Below, one piece after another: positions 35,366 to 44,475 of a DNA stretch of 64,000 nt (positions within the stretch are counted from its first letter, which is position 1; the number at the start of each line of letters is the position of its first letter). The notes beneath the pieces were generated by a model that ran no database searches, was not told the origin of the DNA, and saw only the letters and a program-made list of their open reading frames with translations. The stretch covers positions 1-64,000 of the forward strand of contig NZ_JAESND010000003.1 in NCBI RefSeq assembly GCF_016865585.1. The letters run 5' to 3'. The position numbers and the translations under genes were made by a program. The DNA is from Jeongeupia naejangsanensis (GTDB lineage: Bacteria; Pseudomonadota; Gammaproteobacteria; Burkholderiales; Chitinibacteraceae).

Positions 35366-35674
35366 GTGTTCGGTGCCGCCTCGTCCGGCTGGCGCCGGCG
35401 CCGTCATGCGGTACGCCAGCACCACCGGCTGGAACGACTCGCCGAGCAGAGCCACAGCCGCTTTCTGGCCACACTGATCCCCGAACCTGCTGCCGCGCCG
35501 GGATTCCGGCTCTGGGTCGACGGCCGCAGTACCGACTGCGACGATGCGCAACTGACGACGCTGCTGTTCGTGCTCGGTGCCGACGAACAGCTCGCGATCC
35601 GGCAGCGGCTGATGGGGGGAACGCCGTTCCGGGTCGCCGGCCGCACCGTCAGGATCGAGGCGCTGCCGGCGTAG
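35366..35674 (+). CDS. Small hypothetical protein, weak start
   Basis: A 102-codon frame whose second half has the local high-GC coding pattern (RLWVDGRSTDCDDAQLTTLL, then QRLMGGTPFRVAGRTVRIEA). The GTG start at 35366 comes two codons after an in-frame stop, and no ribosome site is clear. The first 30 residues are arginine- and histidine-rich and may not be translated. No family recognised. Confidence 0.45.
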   Translation: MFGAASSGWRRRRHAVRQHHRLERLAEQSHSRFLATLIPEPAAAPGFRLWVDGRSTDCDDAQLTTLLFVLGADEQLAIRQRLMGGTPFRVAGRTVRIEALPA

Positions 35675-35678
35675 CGGC

Positions 35679-36341
35679 TTACGCCGGAAACAGCTCGATG
35701 AACCAGTAGTGGCCGTGCCGCTGCTTTTCGCCGGTCGTCACGCTCAGCGGCGCGGCAAAGCGCGGTGCGTCGAGCACCAGCGTGTGGTACTCGCCGTTCT
35801 CGCCGCAGACATCGACGCCGGCGGCATCGAGATCGGCGACCGTTTGCGCATCGATGATCCGGCCGAGGAAGTCCGGTCCCAGCGCTTCGTTGCACGAGAC
35901 GATCATCGTGCGGATGCCGCAGGCTATCATTTCCCCGACCAGCGCCCGGCGGTCCTGTTGCCACAGCGGCAGTTGCGCGGCGAGGCCGGTGCGCTTGCAG
36001 ACCATTTCTTCCCAGTCGCGATGCGCCTGCAGGTCGATGTCGCCGAACACCGCGGCCTGCGCGCCGAATTCGTCGCGCGCCCTGGCCAGCCGCAGGATGA
36101 ATTCGGCCTCGTAATCGGACCAGCTGGCGTCACCGGTGATCAGCGGCACGCCGAGCGCGGCGGCCTGCTGCCGCAGCAGGATCGGGGGAATGCCGTGCGA
36201 ACGCGAACGTTCGCCGGTTTCGTCGAGCATGGTGATCAGCGCGACCGGTTCGTGGCCGGCGGCAACGGCACGGTGGAAGGCCAGGCAGCTGTCCTTGCCG
36301 CCGCTCCACGAGCCGACAATGGGGGGGAGGGGAGTCGTCAT
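35679..36341 (-). CDS. PP-loop ATP-binding protein, diphthine-ammonia ligase-like (DUF71)
   Basis: A 220-residue enzyme with the PP-loop SWSGGKDSCLAFHRA and later EFGAQAAVFGDIDLQAHRDW and the GVDVCGENGEYHT signature of the Dph6/MJ0570 family. In eukaryotes this family amidates diphthine; bacteria lack diphthamide, so the true substrate here is unknown, possibly another adenylation-amidation. ATG 36341 starts the domain; the upstream in-frame ATG has no ribosome site. Confidence 0.88.
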   Translation of the reverse strand: MTTPLPPIVGSWSGGKDSCLAFHRAVAAGHEPVALITMLDETGERSRSHGIPPILLRQQAAALGVPLITGDASWSDYEAEFILRLARARDEFGAQAAVFGDIDLQAHRDWEEMVCKRTGLAAQLPLWQQDRRALVGEMIACGIRTMIVSCNEALGPDFLGRIIDAQTVADLDAAGVDVCGENGEYHTLVLDAPRFAAPLSVTTGEKQRHGHYWFIELFPA

Positions 36342-36482
36342 CCGGCGATGATACGCCAGCTGTATTGTGGCTCCCAAGGTCGCCGGACCGGCCGGACCCG
36401 TGCCGACGGAGGCAATGGCCGGTACCGGCGGGAGCCGGCTCCGGTGCGGTCGCGCCGCGTTCGTCGTGCGCGCCGGCAGGCG

Positions 36483-37211
36483 CTAGAGCGACGGCAGGCC
36501 GCAGACCTGCCGGTGGAATTCGCTCAGCGACGGCCAGTCGCCGCTGTTGCAGCGGCTGACACACAGGGCATCCAGCGTCTGGCGTTCGAAGCCGGGATAG
36601 TTGCCCAGCCGGTTGATCGCGCGCTCGACGTACATCGGCCGGTCGCCGACGACCTTGCCGCAGTCGCGGTTCGGCTTCGGGGCGCAGACATTGCCGGCTT
36701 CCTGATGCAGCCAGTCGCAATCGGCGGTATCGACGCGCGCCTGCTTCGCCGTGGCGTAGTCGAACGACAGCGTGTTGCCCTTCAGCGTGGCCGTGCGTTG
36801 CAGGCCCTGTTGCAGGCCGAGGTCGATGTGCAGCGTCTGTCCGATGACGGTGAGCTGCGGTGGCCGGGTCAGGCTGACGAGACGCGGGTCCTGCAGCACC
36901 CGCGCCTGCTTGCGGTGGTCGAGCAGCACCAGCAGATAGCGGCCGCTGCCGCCCGATCCGCCGTCGCCGACGAAGACCAGTGCCGCATCGCGCCCCGGCA
37001 GTTCGGCGACGCTGTCGAAGCTCAGGTACTGGTCGCTGGCCTTGAACAGCGTCTTGCCCTGGTAGCGCAGGGTGCCGAAGGGGCGGGCCGGCACGTCGCG
37101 GACGATGCGCAGGATGCCGAAGCGCGTGGTCTCCCAGGCGATCTGTTCGGCAGCGGCGTGCGCACCGGCGGCGGTCAACATCAGCAGCAGCGCGGTCAGC
37201 CAGCGTCGCAT
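36483..37211 (-). CDS. Secreted cysteine-rich protein of unknown function
   Basis: A 242-residue protein with a signal peptide (MRRWLTALLLMLTAAGAHA). The middle is beta-rich (GSGGSGRYLLVLLDHRKQ). The last 80 residues hold seven cysteines (DCDWLH, VCAPK, DCGKV, LCVSRC, VCGL), so the mature protein is probably disulfide-stabilised in the periplasm. No known family recognised. Confidence 0.75.
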   Translation of the reverse strand: MRRWLTALLLMLTAAGAHAAAEQIAWETTRFGILRIVRDVPARPFGTLRYQGKTLFKASDQYLSFDSVAELPGRDAALVFVGDGGSGGSGRYLLVLLDHRKQARVLQDPRLVSLTRPPQLTVIGQTLHIDLGLQQGLQRTATLKGNTLSFDYATAKQARVDTADCDWLHQEAGNVCAPKPNRDCGKVVGDRPMYVERAINRLGNYPGFERQTLDALCVSRCNSGDWPSLSEFHRQVCGLPSL

Positions 37212-37357
37212 CGTCGGATCTCCTGCAAGCGGGGGAATGGTTGCTTACATTCTAGCGAGCCGGTGCGATTGTGCTGAGCGAACGATTCACCGCGCCGAAG
37301 TGAGCCGGATCATTGCGCGCAGGAAAAAGCCGGCGCACGCGCCGGCTTCGTGGCCGT

Positions 37358-38908
37358 TCAGTGTCCGCCGGCGCCGCCGGAGGTGCCGAAAGGCGGCCGG
37401 GTCAGCCAGACGACGGCGATCATCGCGATGAAGATCACCCCCATCATCCAGAACACCTCGCTGGTCGCGGTCTGGAACGCCTGCTGGGTGATGGTCTGGT
37501 CGATCTGCGCGTACGCGGCGGTACCGCGAATGCCGAGCTGGTCGAGCTGGCCGAGGTAGCTCGTCGTTGCCTGGCTGGCGCTGTTGATGTTCTCGGTCAG
37601 CCGCGCGTGGTGGAAGATCTCCCGCTTGGTCCAGATGTAGGTGACGATCGCGGTGGCGAAGCTGCCCGACAGCGTCCGGAAGAAGTTCGACAGCCCCGAC
37701 GCCGCGGCCATCCGCTCCGGGCCGATGCCCGAAAGAATGATCTGGTTCAGCGGAATGAAGAAGCAGGCGATGCCGATGCCCTGGACGAGCCGGGCGACCA
37801 TCAGGTGCTGCAGGTCGGTGTCGAGCGTGAAGCTGGCGTACCAGAACATCGTGATGCCGAACATCATGAAGGCGAACGACGTCAGCATCCGCAGGTTGAT
37901 CCGGTGGATGTTGCGGCCGATCAGCGGCGACATGAAGAACGCCAGTACGCCGACCGGTGCGGTTGCCACGCCGGCCCACGTTGCCGTATAGCCCTTCACT
38001 GTCTGCAGCCACAGCGGGAAGATCACCGTGCTGCCGAAGAAGCAGAACATCCCCAGCGACAGCGACACCACGCCCCAGAGGAAATTGCGGCTCTTGAACA
38101 GCGACAGGTCGACGATCGGGTGATCGTCGGTCAGCTCCCAGGCAACGAGGAAGGTCAGCGCGACGGCGGCGAGCATCGCCAGCGTGATGATGAAGCCCGA
38201 GTTGAACCAGTCGTGCTCGTTGCCGGTATCGAGCATGACCTGCAAGGCGCCGACGCCGACGACCAGCAGCACCATGCCGACGACGTCGATCGGCTCCTTG
38301 GCCGTTGCGGTTTCACGGTGCTTGAGCAGGCGCCATGACACCGCAGCGGCAAACAGCCCGACCGGCACGTTGATGTAGAAGATCCACGGCCAGCTGTAGT
38401 TGTCGGTGATCCAGCCGCCGAGCAGCGGCCCGCAGATCGGCGCGACGACCACCGTCATCGACCACAGCGCCAGCGCCAGCCCCTTCTTGGCGTTCGGGTA
38501 GTTGGCGAGCAGCAGCGTTTGTGACAGCGGCACCATCGGCCCGGAAACCAGCCCCTGCATGAAGCGGAACGCGACCAGCTCGGGCAGGGTGTGGGCAAAG
38601 CCGCACAGCACCGAGGCGAGCGTGAACAGCAGTACCGAGATCACGAACAGTTTCACCTGGCCGACGCGCTTGGCGGCCCAGCCGGTCAGCGGCACGGCGA
38701 TGGCCGCGGCGAGGCCGTAGGAACTGATCGTCCACGTGCCCTGGGTGGTGCTGGCGGCGAGGTCACCGGCGATATGCGGCACCGAGACGTTGACGATGGT
38801 CGTATCGAGCACTTCCATGAAAGTGCCGAGCGCGACCGCCGCGGTCATCAGCGCCAGTGCGGCGCCATGCAGCGGTGGCGGCGGGGCCGCCTGTTGCGGT
38901 TCGGACAT
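37358..38908 (-). CDS. DHA2-family MFS drug exporter, EmrB-type
   Basis: A 516-residue, 14-helix major facilitator. Signatures are LDTTIVNVSVPHIAGDL in helix 1, the LFVISVLLFTLASVLCG region, RFMQGLVSGPMVPLSQ, and NVPVGLFAAAVSW of EmrB-type proteins. It should drive drug export through the EmrA-like adaptor and the outer-membrane channel encoded just upstream on this strand (gaps of 12 and 13 bp). Likely under MarR-family control. Confidence 0.95.
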   Translation of the reverse strand: MSEPQQAAPPPPLHGAALALMTAAVALGTFMEVLDTTIVNVSVPHIAGDLAASTTQGTWTISSYGLAAAIAVPLTGWAAKRVGQVKLFVISVLLFTLASVLCGFAHTLPELVAFRFMQGLVSGPMVPLSQTLLLANYPNAKKGLALALWSMTVVVAPICGPLLGGWITDNYSWPWIFYINVPVGLFAAAVSWRLLKHRETATAKEPIDVVGMVLLVVGVGALQVMLDTGNEHDWFNSGFIITLAMLAAVALTFLVAWELTDDHPIVDLSLFKSRNFLWGVVSLSLGMFCFFGSTVIFPLWLQTVKGYTATWAGVATAPVGVLAFFMSPLIGRNIHRINLRMLTSFAFMMFGITMFWYASFTLDTDLQHLMVARLVQGIGIACFFIPLNQIILSGIGPERMAAASGLSNFFRTLSGSFATAIVTYIWTKREIFHHARLTENINSASQATTSYLGQLDQLGIRGTAAYAQIDQTITQQAFQTATSEVFWMMGVIFIAMIAVVWLTRPPFGTSGGAGGH

Positions 38909-38920
38909 CGATGACTCCGC

Positions 38921-40081
38921 TTAGCGTGCGCCGGCCAGGTTCTTCGCGATGATCGCGTCGGCCAGTTTCTCCGCATTCAGCAGCGGCTCTTCGAAAGCGC
39001 TGGTCGAATACACCGTGTTCTTTGCCGGCTGGGTGGCCAGTACCGGGCCGTTGCGATCCTGGGTGTCGACTTCAACCGTCGTCGACAGACCGACGCGCAG
39101 CGGATTTGCCGTCAGTTCCTTCGGATCGAGCGCGATCCGCACCGGCACGCGCTGGACCACCTTGATCCAGTTGCCGGTGGCATTCTGCGCCGGCAGCAGC
39201 GAGAACGCGCTGCCGGTACCGGCGGCGAGGCCGACGACCTTGCCGTGGTATTCGACCGAGCTGCCGTACAGGTCGGTACGGACCTTGGCCGGCTGGCCGA
39301 TGCGGATGTTCTTCAGCTCGGATTCCTTGAAGTTGGCGTCAACCCACAACTGGTCCAGCGGCACGATCGACAGCAGCGATGCACCCGGCGTGACGCGCGA
39401 ACCGACCTGCACGCTGCGCTTGGCCACATAGCCCGACACCGGCGCGACCAGCGCATTGCGCTGCGATGCCAGCCAGGCCTGGGTGTAGCCGGCGCGGGCG
39501 GCGAGCACGCTCGGGTTGTCGGTGATCTTCACGCCGTCGATACCGGCGTGGGCGGCTTCGGACTGCTTCTGCGCGACGTTGAGCGCGGCACGGGCGTTTT
39601 CGACCGCGTCCTTCGCGTGGGCGATTTCCTCGGCCGAAACGGTGGCGTCACCGGCGAGCGGCGCGCGGCGGGCGAGATCGGCTTCGGCCTTCTGCAGATC
39701 GATTTTGCGCTGGGCCAGCGTCGAGTCGACCTGGTCGGCATTGGCGTACTGCTGGCGCAGCTGGCGCACGGTCTCGCCGAGCCTGGCTTCGGCCGAGCGC
39801 AGCGCCACGGCGGCATCGGCCGGGTCGAGCTTGACGACTTCGCGGCCGGCTTCGACCAGCTGGGTCTCGTCGGTGTTGATGCCGATCACGGTACCGGTGA
39901 CCTGGCTCGTCAAGGTGACGAGGTTGCCGCCGACATAGGCGTTGTCGGTTTCTTCGCGGTGGCTCAGCACCAGGCTGTAGTAGACGGCGTAGCCGATGCC
40001 GGCGACGACGAAGGCGCCGGCAATCGCCAGCATCAGGCCGCGTCGCTTGCCGCCGTTCGGATTTTTCTGTTCTGTGCTCAT
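38921..40081 (-). CDS. EmrA-type membrane fusion (periplasmic adaptor) protein
   Basis: A 386-residue HlyD-family adaptor with an N-terminal anchor helix (AIAGAFVVAGIGYAVYYS). The lipoyl halves are ETDNAYVGGNLVTLTSQVTG and NALVAPVSGYVAKRSVQVGS, separated by a long coiled coil (about 90-200), and a beta-barrel part follows (QLWVDANFKESELKNIRIG). It bridges the MFS pump and the outer-membrane channel. Confidence 0.95.
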   Translation of the reverse strand: MSTEQKNPNGGKRRGLMLAIAGAFVVAGIGYAVYYSLVLSHREETDNAYVGGNLVTLTSQVTGTVIGINTDETQLVEAGREVVKLDPADAAVALRSAEARLGETVRQLRQQYANADQVDSTLAQRKIDLQKAEADLARRAPLAGDATVSAEEIAHAKDAVENARAALNVAQKQSEAAHAGIDGVKITDNPSVLAARAGYTQAWLASQRNALVAPVSGYVAKRSVQVGSRVTPGASLLSIVPLDQLWVDANFKESELKNIRIGQPAKVRTDLYGSSVEYHGKVVGLAAGTGSAFSLLPAQNATGNWIKVVQRVPVRIALDPKELTANPLRVGLSTTVEVDTQDRNGPVLATQPAKNTVYSTSAFEEPLLNAEKLADAIIAKNLAGAR

Positions 40082-40094
40082 GGATATCTCCGGA

Positions 40095-41549
40095 TCAGTT
40101 CTTTTGTTGTTCGACGTGGGCCTGTTCGGTGCTGCTGCCCGGGTCGGCGCGATAACCGCCGCCCAGTGCCTTGATCAGCGCGACATCGGCGATCAGCCGC
40201 TGGCTTTGCAGCTGCAGTGTCTGGTCATCGAGCCCGCGCAGCGGCAGCTCGGCGGCAAGCAGGCTGCCGCGGTCGGTCAGGCCCTGTTTGAAGCGCTTCT
40301 GCGTGCTGGCATAGACGGCATCGGTCGCGGCCCGGTTGCGCTTCAGCGCATCGCCTTCGCGCTCGATCCCCTGTACTGCTGCCGCGCCCTGGGCGACATC
40401 GCGTACCGCGTTCAGCACGCTCTGGTTGTAATCGGCGATGGCGGCACTGCGCTGCGCGTTGGCACCGTGCAACTGCGCGTCGAGCCGGCCGTTCTCGAAA
40501 ATCGGCAGGGTGAAGTTCGGGATCAGGTTGATCTGGCGGCTGCCACGGTCGAACAGGTCCGACATCGAAATCGTGTCGAAACCGGCGAACAGGTTCAGGT
40601 TGACCGTCGGGTAGTAGGCGGCCTTGGCGGCGTCGATCTGGTTCATCGACGCTTCGACGCGCCAGCGTGCTGCCTGCAGGTCAGGGCGGCGGGCCAGCAG
40701 CTCGATACCCAGCGTCTTCGGCAGGCCGCCGACACCTTGCGGCAAGGCCTGCGGCTTGAGGCCGTCGACGACCGCATCGCCACCGACCAGCGCACGCAGC
40801 GCTTCGCGTTCGCGTACGGCGGCGCTGTCGAGCGCGGCGATCTTCTGCTCGGTTGCCGCGACATCCGCTTCGACACGTTTTTGCGTATCGATTGCGGCCA
40901 GTCCCTGTGCAACCAGTTTTTTGCGGGTTGCGGCAAGTTCGGCCTGGGTCTGCCGTTCGCGGGCGAAGTTGGCCTGGCGGGCCCAGTCGGCCTGCAGGTT
41001 GAAATAGCTCTGGGTCACGGCGGCGGCGAGTGCCTGCTCGGCACTGGCGCTTTCGGCAAGCCGGGCGTTGGCTTCACCGAGCGTGGCGGCGACGCGGGCG
41101 CGGTTCTTGCCCCAGAAGTCGAAGTCCCAGTTGCCGTTGAAGCCGACCTTGCCCTCGGTGTACCACTCGCCGCCAATTGGCGGCGGGAACAGGCCGGTGG
41201 CCGAAATGTACTGCCGGTCGACCTGTGCGTTGAAGTCGACGGTGATGCCGTCGGCGGCGCGTTGCTGCAGCAGCGCTGCACGCGCGGACTTGAGCCGGGC
41301 CTCGGCGGTCGCCAGGCTCGGCGCATCCTTGATCGCGGCGTTCATCAGCGCATCGAGCTGCGGATCGCGATAGGCGGTCCACCAGCGTGCTTCGGGCCAG
41401 CCTTCACGCGCCAGCTTGATGTGCTTGGGCAGCTCGGCACTGGCGATGTCGCGCTGAGGCAGCACGGCATCGTCCTTGGGCATGAAGGCGCAGCCGGCCA
41501 GCAACGCCAGCGCCAGCGGCGCCATCCTCTTCAGTGGTAGATATTTCAT
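40095..41549 (-). CDS. Outer-membrane efflux lipoprotein, NodT/OprM family
   Basis: A 484-residue TolC-like channel with a lipoprotein signal (PLALALLAGCAF, lipidation at Cys20). Two OEP repeats are seen, with LARRPDLQAARWRVEAS and NLFAGFDTI between. It is first in the operon with the adaptor and the MFS pump. ATG 41549 is preceded by ATCAAAAA without a Shine-Dalgarno sequence, and by the palindrome TTATCCGGATAA. Confidence 0.93.
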   Translation of the reverse strand: MKYLPLKRMAPLALALLAGCAFMPKDDAVLPQRDIASAELPKHIKLAREGWPEARWWTAYRDPQLDALMNAAIKDAPSLATAEARLKSARAALLQQRAADGITVDFNAQVDRQYISATGLFPPPIGGEWYTEGKVGFNGNWDFDFWGKNRARVAATLGEANARLAESASAEQALAAAVTQSYFNLQADWARQANFARERQTQAELAATRKKLVAQGLAAIDTQKRVEADVAATEQKIAALDSAAVREREALRALVGGDAVVDGLKPQALPQGVGGLPKTLGIELLARRPDLQAARWRVEASMNQIDAAKAAYYPTVNLNLFAGFDTISMSDLFDRGSRQINLIPNFTLPIFENGRLDAQLHGANAQRSAAIADYNQSVLNAVRDVAQGAAAVQGIEREGDALKRNRAATDAVYASTQKRFKQGLTDRGSLLAAELPLRGLDDQTLQLQSQRLIADVALIKALGGGYRADPGSSTEQAHVEQQKN

Positions 41550-41556
41550 TTTTTGA

Positions 41557-41568
41557 TTATCCGGATAA
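41557..41568. promoter_or_regulatory. Perfect 12-bp palindrome before the efflux operon
   Basis: TTATCCGGATAA lies 8 bp upstream of the channel start, in a TTTT...AAAA frame. On the minus strand it contains GATAAT, six bases before the ATG. Its surroundings (TTTTGAT) also occur before the marR gene, so both may bind the same MarR-type regulator. Inference. Confidence 0.5.
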
Positions 41569-41595
41569 AAAAACGCGCACCGTCCGGGTGCGCGT
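41567..41595 (-). terminator. Terminator of the marR-type gene
   Basis: A 9-bp stem (ACGCGCACC with GGTGCGCGT) has a GTCCG loop and is followed on the minus strand by T7. It separates the regulator from the pump operon, so the pump needs its own promoter. Confidence 0.88.
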
Positions 41596-41612
41596 CGGCC
41601 TGTTGGCCGGGG

Positions 41613-42134
41613 TCACCCCAGTTCGGTCAGCACGCGCTTGAGCAGGTTTTCCAGCGTGTCGCGTTCATCTTGGCTCAGTACATTGAAAACGTTATGAACC
41701 CGATCGCGCATCTGTGGCAAAAAGCGTTGCACCAGTTCGTCGCCTTCCAGCGCCAGACGCAGGTCGACACGGCGACGGTCTTCGGCATTGGGCGTGCGGG
41801 TCAGCAGCTGCTTGGAGACGAGCTCGTCGCAGATCCGCGTGACGTTGGCGCGTGATTCACCGGTCGCGTCGGCGAGTTCCGACGGGTTCAGCGCGCATTC
41901 GGGCGAGCTGAACAGCATCATCAGCGCGGTAAAGCTCACCGCATTCAGTTCGTATTCGCGCAGAAAGGCGTTGGACCGTGCCGCCTGGGCCGTCTGGATG
42001 TGGCGGATCAGGTGACTCAGGACCACGTGCTGCCGCGTCTGCGGTACGTCGGGGGCGGTGACGCGTGCGCATACGCGATCGATTTTCTGCTCGACCGGAG
42101 CGAAGCTGATGGGAGTGCCGGCTTTAGTATTCAT
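41613..42134 (-). CDS. MarR-family regulator of the efflux operon
   Basis: A 173-residue regulator with a winged helix: LNPSELADATGESRANVTRICDELVSKQLLTRTPNAEDRR contains the recognition helix and the wing (NAEDRRRVDL). It lies upstream of the efflux genes on the same strand, as EmrR/FarR-type regulators do. ATG 42134 has no ribosome site; a -10 box ends seven bases upstream, so the message may be leaderless. Confidence 0.9.
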   Translation of the reverse strand: MNTKAGTPISFAPVEQKIDRVCARVTAPDVPQTRQHVVLSHLIRHIQTAQAARSNAFLREYELNAVSFTALMMLFSSPECALNPSELADATGESRANVTRICDELVSKQLLTRTPNAEDRRRVDLRLALEGDELVQRFLPQMRDRVHNVFNVLSQDERDTLENLLKRVLTELG

Positions 42135-42589
42135 ATTTTGATAGTATCATTTAGAACTAAAACATGACAAGCATAAAAACCGCGCCTGTTGGAAACGGGC
42201 CGCAGTCTGGCCGGGGACGGCGTGCAATGCCGACGAAAACAAACAACGCAAGCACATCGTCAGTGCCTGGTCGCTGCCGCGGCTGGCAGCGTTTCAGGCG
42301 TTCCGCGGTGCATCAGCATACGAAACCCTGCACCGGCGCGGCTTTGACTTGGAACAAGCTCGATGCCGGGAGCATGGGTGACGAAGCATGCCGGTGGCAT
42401 CGAATGTAAGCGGACGCCGATTTACAAACGATGGCAGGATGCCGCCAGCGTTGTCCGATCGGCCAGAAAAACTGCCGGAAGTGACCAATTCCGCAACAAT
42501 TTTCCGGTGGTTCGCCATGTCGCGGCGACGGGATCCGCTCGCCGCCCGAGGCTGTACGCGTCGGCTGGCTTGCGCTAGCCTCTGGCCGC
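42135..42589. other. 455-bp divergent spacer between marR-type gene and rsuA
   Basis: Its left end carries the marR promoter and dyad (42139-42170). The rest is mixed-composition DNA with several short overlapping frames and no convincing gene, RNA or repeat. A lone TTGCGCTAGCCT stretch lies just before rsuA (42570-42581). Confidence 0.55.
42139..42170 (-). promoter_or_regulatory. Promoter with operator dyad; leaderless marR-type gene
   Basis: On the minus strand TTGTCA (42165-42170), an 18-bp spacer, and TACTAT (42141-42146) form a good sigma-70 promoter. The perfect dyad TGATAGTATCA (42139-42149) covers the -10 box. The ATG (42132-42134) begins seven bases after the -10, where transcription should start. 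Confidence 0.7.
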
Positions 42590-43315
42590 ATGAAGAAACA
42601 GACACTCGACCGCATCCTGCAGAGCCAGGGATTCGGCACCCGCAAGGGCTGCCAGCAACTGATCAACGACGGCGACGTGCTCGTCAACGGCGAGCCCGCC
42701 AGCGGCTACAAGCTGCCGCTGGACCCGACCGGCATGGTGCTGACCGTGTTCGACGAGGAATGGCCGGTGCGCGAGCACGTCTACCTCGTGCTGAACAAGC
42801 CGTCGAACATCGAATGCTCGCGCAAACCCAGCCATCACCCCGGTGTGCACACGCTGCTGCCCGAGCAGTTCCTCTGGCGTGACGTGCAACCGGTGGGCCG
42901 CCTCGACCACGACACCACCGGCATGCTGCTGCTGTCCGACGACGGTGCGTTCATCCATACGCAGGGGCATCCGAAGCACCACCAGAACAAGGTCTACGTG
43001 GCGACGCTCAAGCACGAAGTCGACGAATCGCTGGTGGCGCAACTGCTGGACGGCGTTCAGCTGATCGACGAGCCGGCGCCGATCGCCGCGCTGGCGGCAA
43101 GGCTGATCGACCCGCTGCACGTCGAAATGACGCTCGATCAGGGCAAGTACCATCAGGTCAAACGCATGCTCGCCGCCGCCGGCAACCGTTGCGAGGCGCT
43201 GGTGCGTTCGCAGATCGGTGGGCTGACGCTGGCATCGCTCGGTCTGGCCGAGGGCGAGTGGTGCTACCTCGACGACGAGATGCTGGCCAGGCTGAATCAG
43301 AACGACGCGGCATGA
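42590..43315 (+). CDS. rsuA: 16S rRNA pseudouridine-516 synthase family (RsuA)
   Basis: A 241-residue enzyme with an N-terminal S4 RNA-binding domain (LDRILQSQGFGTRKGCQQLI). The catalytic block GRLDHDTTGMLLLSDDG contains Asp106, and GKYHQVKRMLAAAGN is the C-terminal signature. Comparison with E. coli RsuA motifs favours RsuA over RluB/E/F. Its stop overlaps the next gene (ATGA), so the pair is coupled. Confidence 0.9.
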   Translation: MKKQTLDRILQSQGFGTRKGCQQLINDGDVLVNGEPASGYKLPLDPTGMVLTVFDEEWPVREHVYLVLNKPSNIECSRKPSHHPGVHTLLPEQFLWRDVQPVGRLDHDTTGMLLLSDDGAFIHTQGHPKHHQNKVYVATLKHEVDESLVAQLLDGVQLIDEPAPIAALAARLIDPLHVEMTLDQGKYHQVKRMLAAAGNRCEALVRSQIGGLTLASLGLAEGEWCYLDDEMLARLNQNDAA

Positions 43316-44364
43316 ATGCGCTGACGCTGTACGCCGGCGCCGAAGCACTGGCGCGGATCCGGCGTGACGGTTTCGATCCCGAGCTGTTCAGTCATGTCGG
43401 CGCCGCCGCCGGCGGGCCGAAGTGGCTGGTGCTCTCGCGGCTGGACCGCGCGGTGTTCGGCGAATGGCAGGCGCAGCGGCGCACACCGCTGATCGCCGTC
43501 GGCGCCTCGATCGGCGCATGGCGGCTTGCCTGTCTGGCGCAGCGCGATCCGTTCGCGGCGCTGGCCCGTTTCGAAACCGCCTATCTCGGCCAGCGTTACA
43601 GCGAACGGCCCGATCTCGCCGAGGTGACCGCCGAGGCACGCCGGCTGCTCGACGTGCTGCTGGGTGACACCGGCGCCGACGAGATCGCCGCCAACCCGCG
43701 AATGGCGCTGAATGTCGTCGTCGCCCAGCGTGTCCACGGCCGCGACGGCGGCTGGAGCGAAAAGGCCGCGCTGGCGCGGATGGTGTTCGCCAACGCCTTG
43801 AGCCGACCGGCGCTCGGCAAGCACCTGCACCGGCACATCCTGCATACCGGCCTGCCGGTGCGCTACCGCGACGACGGCATTCCGACCGGCCATGCACCAC
43901 TGGCCGCAGGCGACGTTGCCGCGACCCTGATGGCGACGGCAGCGATTCCCGGCGTGATCGCTCCGGTGCACGACCTGCCGGGGCTGCCGGTCGGTGCCTT
44001 TTATGACGGCGGGCTGATCGATTACCACATGGACCTACCGCTGGCCGAGCCGCAGGGGCTGATGCTGCTGCCGCACTTTTCCGGGCGCGTCGTCACCGGC
44101 TGGCTCGACCAGTTCCTGCCGTGGCGCAAGCCGCAGCATCTCGACCGCACGCTGCTGCTGGTGCCGTCGCAGGACTGGATCGCCCGGTTGCCGGGTGGGC
44201 GGATTCCGAGCCGTGCCGATTTCAAGCGCTTTCACGGTCGCGACGCCGAACGCATCCAGGCCTGGCAGACCGCGCTGTCGGCCGGCGACTGGCTGGCTGA
44301 CGAGTTCCGCGGTCTGGTCGAGAGCGGCCGGATCATCGACGCGATCCGGCCGTTGCCGCGTTAA
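43312..44364 (+). CDS. Patatin-like phospholipase
   Basis: A 350-residue predicted lipid hydrolase. The nucleophile elbow is GASIG (64-68, Ser66) and the catalytic Asp lies in FYDGGLIDYH. An oxyanion glycine-rich stretch (AAAGGPKWLV) precedes them. The Ser-Asp dyad is as in patatins. No signal peptide. ATG 43312 overlaps the rsuA stop. Substrate unknown. Confidence 0.85.
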   Translation: MNALTLYAGAEALARIRRDGFDPELFSHVGAAAGGPKWLVLSRLDRAVFGEWQAQRRTPLIAVGASIGAWRLACLAQRDPFAALARFETAYLGQRYSERPDLAEVTAEARRLLDVLLGDTGADEIAANPRMALNVVVAQRVHGRDGGWSEKAALARMVFANALSRPALGKHLHRHILHTGLPVRYRDDGIPTGHAPLAAGDVAATLMATAAIPGVIAPVHDLPGLPVGAFYDGGLIDYHMDLPLAEPQGLMLLPHFSGRVVTGWLDQFLPWRKPQHLDRTLLLVPSQDWIARLPGGRIPSRADFKRFHGRDAERIQAWQTALSAGDWLADEFRGLVESGRIIDAIRPLPR

Positions 44365-44368
44365 GAGC

Positions 44369-44472
44369 GGCTATAAAACCCTGCTGGCAGCGTTGCGCTC
44401 ACTTGTTGTACTTGCTTGTACTGTCTGTGTTTCGCGCGCCTTGCCAGCACCGTTCCACTGGGTTTTCTAGCC
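44369..44472. repeat. Inverted-repeat element between convergent genes
   Basis: The left arm GGCTATAAAACCCTGCTGGCA (first 20 bases quoted plus one) at 44369-44389 pairs with TGCCAGCA (44442-44449) and GGGTTTTCTAGCC (44460-44472), interrupted by a 10-base insertion. The spacer between arms is about 52 bp. It lies between the ends of the patatin and DUF2520 genes and may be a repeat or a bidirectional terminator. Confidence 0.6.
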
Positions 44473-44475
44473 ACT

